From an uncultured Clostridia bacterium (GTDB lineage Bacteria; Bacillota; Clostridia; Oscillospirales; CAG-272): 16,708 nucleotides of DNA. The first letter of the stretch is position 1. Every line of letters begins with the position of its first letter. Positions 13,799 to 16,708 of the stretch are shown piece after piece. Under the pieces are notes generated by a model. The model made no database searches. It had not been told where the DNA came from and was given only the letters and a program-made list of their open reading frames with translations. The stretch is from the NCBI GenBank assembly GCA_937934385.1, contig CALGZV010000270.1:1-16708 (forward strand). Direction: 5' to 3'. The translations under genes and the position numbers were made by a program.

Positions 13799-13816
13799 GA
13801 TCCGAAAGGATCATTT
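13799..13816 (+). terminator. Possible weak terminator after mnmM
   Basis: GATCC, GAAA loop, GGATC (13799-13812), then ATTTT. A GNRA-capped short stem lies between mnmM and ddl. The T-run is short, so transcription may pass into ddl. Confidence 0.35.
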
Positions 13817-13854
13817 TGAAATAATCCGAATCAAGATCGGAAAGGAAAACCTAT

Positions 13855-14913
13855 ATGAAAATTGCTGTACTTGCAGGAGGACTCAGCCCGGAGCGTGATG
13901 TGTCGCTTTCGTCGGGAAGTCTCATTGCAAACGCTCTGAAAGAGCGCGGACATATGGTTGCGCTTGTAGATGTTTATATGGATCAGGATATTTCGGGCGG
14001 AACCGATAGTAAATTTACCGATATTCTATGCAGCACGTCGGGAATTTCAGAAAATTCTCCGTCTCTTGAAAAGATCGCGCAGCTCCGCCGTGACCGCCGC
14101 GGAACTGATGAAGGAGCGGGCGAGCTGATCGGAAAAGGCGTGATTGAAATATGCAGAGCCGCGGATATTACCTTTATAGCGCTGCACGGCGCCATGGGAG
14201 AAAACGGCCAGCTTCAGGCACTTCTCGACTGTTACGGAATACGTTATACGGGAAGCGGATATGCCGGTTGCTCGCTTGCTATGGATAAGGATATCACCAA
14301 ACGTATTGTCGGCTGCGAGGGCGTGGATACTGCAAAATGGATCTGTGCGGATCCAGGTGAAACAGATATCCGCCGTATTGCCGGACAGATCGGGTTTCCG
14401 TGTGTTATAAAACCTGCGGCGTGCGGTTCAAGCGTCGGAGTTTCTCTTGTACATAATGAAAACGAGCTTGAGGAAGCGTTTCGCATTGCGGCTGAATGTA
14501 ATCAGACCGTTATTGCCGAACAGTTTGTCAGCGGACGGGAATTTTCAGTCGGTATACTGTGCGGAAAAGCTCTTCCTTCTATCGAAATAATGCCGATATC
14601 CGGGTTTTATGACTATAAGAATAAGTATCAGTCCGGTCTCACAAATGAAGTTACCCCTGCACAGATACCTGCAGAGCTGGAAGAGAGGCTTCAAAGTGCT
14701 GCGCTTAAAGCTCACCGTGCGCTTCATCTCGGTGTTTACAGCCGTTCGGATTTTATATATGATAAAGATTCCGATCGCCTTGTATTCTTAGAGGCGAATA
14801 CGCTTCCGGGTATGACTCCGATGAGCCTGCTTCCTAAGGAAGCGACTGCTGCGGGCATAGAGTACGGAGAACTGTGCGATATGATTGTGCGTGAATCAAT
14901 GAAACAGAGCTGA
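13855..14913 (+). CDS. ddl: D-alanine--D-alanine ligase
   Basis: The cytosolic ATP-grasp enzyme joins two D-Ala residues for the peptidoglycan stem peptide. At 352 residues it is the usual size. Visible features: GGLSPERDVSLSSG (8-21) with E13 for the first D-Ala, LHGAMGENGQLQALLD (110-125), CGSSVGVS (190-197), ISGFYDYKNKY (248-258) and FLEANTLPGMTPMSLLPKEA (311-330) with E313 and N315 for magnesium. The omega-loop Tyr in FYDYKNKY fits the normal D-Ala-D-Ala enzyme rather than the VanA type, which makes D-Ala-D-Lac. AAAGGAA is about 8-10 nt before ATG 13855. No murF or other van-like genes are adjacent. Confidence 0.96.
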   Translation: MKIAVLAGGLSPERDVSLSSGSLIANALKERGHMVALVDVYMDQDISGGTDSKFTDILCSTSGISENSPSLEKIAQLRRDRRGTDEGAGELIGKGVIEICRAADITFIALHGAMGENGQLQALLDCYGIRYTGSGYAGCSLAMDKDITKRIVGCEGVDTAKWICADPGETDIRRIAGQIGFPCVIKPAACGSSVGVSLVHNENELEEAFRIAAECNQTVIAEQFVSGREFSVGILCGKALPSIEIMPISGFYDYKNKYQSGLTNEVTPAQIPAELEERLQSAALKAHRALHLGVYSRSDFIYDKDSDRLVFLEANTLPGMTPMSLLPKEATAAGIEYGELCDMIVRESMKQS

Positions 14914-14941
14914 AAGAAATAGATTAAAACAGATTATGAGG

Positions 14942-14980
14942 AAGCGGAAGCTGCAAATACAGTTTCCGCTTTGCTTAATT
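14942..14980 (+). terminator. Terminator of ddl
   Basis: AAGCGGAAGCTG (14942-14953) pairs with CAGTTTCCGCTT (14960-14971), 12 bp with one G-T wobble and a 6-nt loop, followed by TGCTTAATTT. It lies 29 nt after the stop. The T-tract is interrupted. Confidence 0.75.
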
Positions 14981-15075
14981 TGCGGAATTTTTCCGGTCAG
15001 ATTTTACCCCGGCATGAAAAAGTTTGTTTATTAATATTTTTTTCCTTAAAAATAAAGAAAAAACTGAAAAAACTA

Positions 15076-15104
15076 TTGACAAAGCTTTTAAAAGCTGATA
15101 TAAT
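15076..15104 (+). promoter_or_regulatory. Consensus promoter of the rplJ-rplL operon
   Basis: TTGACA (15076-15081), 17 nt, TATAAT (15099-15104): 12 of 12 consensus bases, as expected for a ribosomal protein operon. The spacer holds a 14-bp palindrome, AGCTTTTAAAAGCT (15083-15096). Confidence 0.92.
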
Positions 15105-15114
15105 CCATAAGTAG

Positions 15115-15225
15115 TCCAAAGACAGCAGGTTATTTCGGTGAAAGCCGAAATGTAAAGCTATCCTGCCGAGGAGAATGAAAAATAAATCCCGCAGTTATGC
15201 TGCGGTAATGTTATTGATCATATCC
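15115..15225 (+). ncRNA. Ribosomal protein L10 leader
   Basis: This lies just after the promoter and ahead of rplJ. The L10 leader feature is seen as CAAAGACAGCAGGT near 15117-15130 and CCTGCCGAGGAG at 15162-15173. GCAGG (15125-15129) pairs with CCTGC (15162-15166), with an internal hairpin ATTTCGG/CCGAAAT (15132-15138 with 15145-15151). A second hairpin is CCGCAG/CTGCGG (15189-15205). In Firmicutes L10, usually with L7/L12 bound, represses its own operon by binding this RNA. The terminator after it supports control by attenuation. Confidence 0.88.
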
Positions 15226-15260
15226 CGTGATGTGCTTTGGCGCATCGCGTTTTTTGTTTT
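15226..15260 (+). terminator. Attenuator in the rplJ leader
   Basis: CGTGATGTGC (15226-15235) pairs with GCGCATCGCG (15240-15249) with two G-T wobbles, followed by six T then GTTTTT. A full intrinsic terminator before the rplJ start codon makes sense as an attenuator responding to L10 binding upstream. Confidence 0.82.
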
Positions 15261-15296
15261 TACGGACTATTCAATTCTGAATGGAGGTAAATTAAA

Positions 15297-15842
15297 ATGC
15301 CAAGTGCAAAAATTTTAGCACAGAAGCAGGCAGAGCTTGAAAGCCTTGTTTCGAAGATGAAAGCATCTCAGGCAGGTGTTCTTGTTGATTATACTGGAAT
15401 CACCGTTGAGCAGGATACAAAGCTGCGTGCGGCGTTCCGTAGCTCAGGTGTTGACTATAAGGTATATAAGAATACCATGACATCACGTGCATGCGACGAG
15501 GTAGGCTTCACCGAAATGAAGGATCTGCTCAAGGGTATGACTGCTCTTGCAGTATGCGAAAACGATCCGGTTGCTCCTGCTAAGGTTGCTAAGAAATTCG
15601 CTGATGATATCGAGACATTCGAGATTAAGGGCGGATTCCTTGACGGTAAGGTTATTTCCCGTGACGAAGTTTTGAATCTTGCAGACATTCCTTCAAAGGA
15701 AGGTCTTATTGCAAAACTTCTCGGAAGTATCCGTTCGCCTCTCTACAACTTTGCATATGCTTTGCAGGCTGTTGTGGACAAGGGCGGAGAAGCAGCTCCC
15801 GAAGCGGCTGCTGAAGAGGCTGAGGCTCCTGCCGAGGCGTAA
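15297..15842 (+). CDS. rplJ: 50S ribosomal protein L10
   Basis: This is the base of the ribosomal stalk, binding 23S rRNA by its N-terminal domain and L7/L12 dimers by its C-terminal helix. The product is 181 residues: MPSAKILAQKQAELESL at the start, GVLVDYTGITVEQDTKLRAAFR (27-48), VDYKVYKNTM, then FEIKGGFLDGKVISRDEVLNLADIPSKEGLIAKLLG and SPLYNFAYALQAVVDKG. The Ala/Glu-rich tail (about 165-181) is a little long but common in clostridia. GGAGG sits about 9 nt before the ATG. Codon choice is biased as in highly expressed genes. It is followed by rplL after 63 nt. Confidence 0.98.
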   Translation: MPSAKILAQKQAELESLVSKMKASQAGVLVDYTGITVEQDTKLRAAFRSSGVDYKVYKNTMTSRACDEVGFTEMKDLLKGMTALAVCENDPVAPAKVAKKFADDIETFEIKGGFLDGKVISRDEVLNLADIPSKEGLIAKLLGSIRSPLYNFAYALQAVVDKGGEAAPEAAAEEAEAPAEA

Positions 15843-15905
15843 GTCTGAAAGACTTATAAAATCAAAAATATTTAAACTTAAAATTTACATGGAGGATTAT
15901 TTAAA

Positions 15906-16283
15906 ATGGCTACAGAGAAATCACAGCAGATCCTTGATCTGATCAAAGAACTTACTATTATCGAGCTTGCTGACCTTGTAAAGGCAGTTGAAGAAGAATT
16001 CGGCGTATCCGCCGCTGCTCCCGTTGCAGTTGCAGGTGTTGCAGGTGCAGCAGCTCCCGCAGCAGAGGAGAAGAGCGAGTTTGACGTTGTACTTAAGGCG
16101 TTCGGCGCTAAGAAGCTCGATGTTATCAAGGTTGTCCGCGAGATCACAGGTCTCGGACTTAAGGACGCTAAGGATATGGTTGAGGGCGCACCGAAGACTG
16201 TTAAGGAAGGCGCTTCTAAGGAAGAGGCTGAGGACATCAAGAAGAAGCTCGAAGAGGCTGGCGCTGAGGTTGAGCTTAAGTAA
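15906..16283 (+). CDS. rplL: 50S ribosomal protein L7/L12
   Basis: Dimers of this stalk protein bind the L10 helix and recruit translation factors. It has 125 residues: N-terminal dimerisation domain (1-33, [25 protein letters not shown]), an Ala/Pro-rich hinge (about 34-55) and the C-terminal domain ([45 protein letters not shown], ending VELK). This matches the family's length and pattern throughout. GGAGG at 15891-15895 precedes the ATG. The operon ends at the terminator that follows, and rpoB does not come next. Confidence 0.98.
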   Translation: MATEKSQQILDLIKELTIIELADLVKAVEEEFGVSAAAPVAVAGVAGAAAPAAEEKSEFDVVLKAFGAKKLDVIKVVREITGLGLKDAKDMVEGAPKTVKEGASKEEAEDIKKKLEEAGAEVELK

Positions 16284-16320
16284 GTTTTCCTTTCAGGAAG
16301 ATTTATTCTCAAAGATGTAT

Positions 16321-16360
16321 AAAAAGGGACTGTGGGCATATGCCCGCAGTCCCTTTTTGC
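16321..16360. terminator. Strong terminator of the rplJ-rplL operon
   Basis: AAAAAGGGACTG (16321-16332) and GGGCATATGCCC (16334-16345) form a 37-nt hairpin with CAGTCCCTTTTT (16346-16357 region) with a single G-T wobble. It has T-runs on both strands, so it may also end the convergent minus gene stopping at 16384. Confidence 0.9.
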
Positions 16361-16383
16361 TGTATTTGCGCCTTGTCCCGGTA

Positions 16384-16708
16384 CTATTTTTGATCGGTAC
16401 ATGAGGTTTTATTATATTCTGTGTTTTGAATCTGAATAAATTCCGGATTTTTTCTTTTTACTTTTATATACTTTTTCTTAAGCGATCTTAAAACAGAAAG
16501 ACTTTTTGTGTCATCCGGAAATAATTTGCTCAGCAGCCATAGTGCTATAATCACTGTTATGATTTTTTCGGGAGTAAACGGGATCCATAAAAGTGTAAGA
16601 TATGCAGCTGATATCGAATATATCCACGACTTACCGAGAATCATTCCTATGAAGAATGCAAGATATGCCCATCCGTTTGTAATAAACCATCCGATACCGA
16701 GACATACG
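16384..16708 (-). CDS. Membrane protein, C-terminal part (starts beyond the right edge)
   Basis: The frame is open on the minus strand from the window edge, so the ATG at 16644 is an internal methionine, not the start. The visible 107 residues contain GWFITNGWAYLAFFIGMILGKSW, AAYLTLLWIPFTPEKIITVIIALWLLSKLFPDD and then a basic tail (SLKKKYIKVKRKNPEF). There are three hydrophobic helices and a short cytosolic end rich in Lys. The TNGW and PFTPEKI stretches look conserved, as I recall from unnamed clostridial membrane proteins, but no function is known. The gene is convergent with rplL across a strong terminator. Confidence 0.7.
   Translation of the reverse strand, partial: VCLGIGWFITNGWAYLAFFIGMILGKSWIYSISAAYLTLLWIPFTPEKIITVIIALWLLSKLFPDDTKSLSVLRSLKKKYIKVKRKNPEFIQIQNTEYNKTSCTDQK

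Noticed and set aside
13855..14913. Vancomycin-resistance-type D-Ala-D-Lac ligase
   Set aside because: The omega loop carries FYDYKNKY with the Tyr typical of D-Ala-D-Ala ligases, and no vanH or vanX homologue is adjacent.
15988..16404. 138-residue Leu/Arg/Ser-rich plus-strand frame
   Set aside because: Shifted-frame reading of rplL that runs through the terminator.
1..16708. CRISPR array, insertion sequence, phage or tRNA genes
   Set aside because: No evenly spaced short repeats, transposase, integrase or cloverleaf were seen. The only direct repeat is the coding one at 1-127.

Overview
The window reads as chromosomal DNA from a low-to-moderate GC Gram-positive anaerobe of class Clostridia, most likely an Oscillospiraceae (Ruminococcus-like) relative. 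The reasons are HPr kinase/phosphorylase, a D-Ala-D-Ala ligase, a Firmicutes-type L10 leader before rplJ-rplL, an RNHCP protein, MnmM (YtqB family), strong AAGGAG-type ribosome binding sites and sigma-A promoters close to TTGACA-N17-TATAAT. The family-level placement is inference. I see no insertion sequence, phage gene, CRISPR array, tRNA or rRNA.

Layout. 1-240 (-) is the 5' part of a secreted protein with an 87-bp (29-residue) tandem repeat. 415-732 (+) is an RNHCP zinc-binding-like protein, convergent with a small unrecognised, DUF6514-like protein at 763-1134 (-). That minus gene has a long leader (about 295 nt) with several nested hairpins. An AT-rich gap follows, then a two-helix membrane peptide at 1824-2063 (+). 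hprK lies at 2320-3258 (-). 3480-5753 (+) is a three-gene cassette of ECF sigma factor, one-pass membrane protein and membrane-anchored protein with an Ig-like region; the last two seem to share an extracytoplasmic domain. 5947-8598 (+) is an O-acetylation pair (MBOAT plus DHHW/AlgJ-like protein) with a consensus promoter. 8787-11528 (-) is a fused ABC ATPase/FtsX permease of 913 residues. 11712-12921 (-) is an operon of an SPFH membrane protein and a ribbon-helix-helix protein, with tandem 8-bp palindromes over its promoter. 13181-13744 (+) is mnmM and 13855-14913 (+) is ddl. 15076-16357 (+) is the rplJ-rplL operon with leader, attenuator and terminator. The right edge holds part of a multi-helix membrane protein (-).

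How the parts fit. Most units are short independent operons with their own promoter and a clear hairpin terminator. Several concern the envelope: ddl makes the peptidoglycan dipeptide, the MBOAT/DHHW pair probably acetylates a surface polymer, and the ECF cassette, SPFH operon and large MacB/FtsX-like transporter look like envelope sensing or transport modules. hprK gives carbon catabolite control. The least described parts are the leader RNA at about 1135-1430, the SPFH-RHH operon with its tandem-palindrome operator, and the ECF cassette with its duplicated domain. Each is a testable hypothesis, not a demonstrated system.
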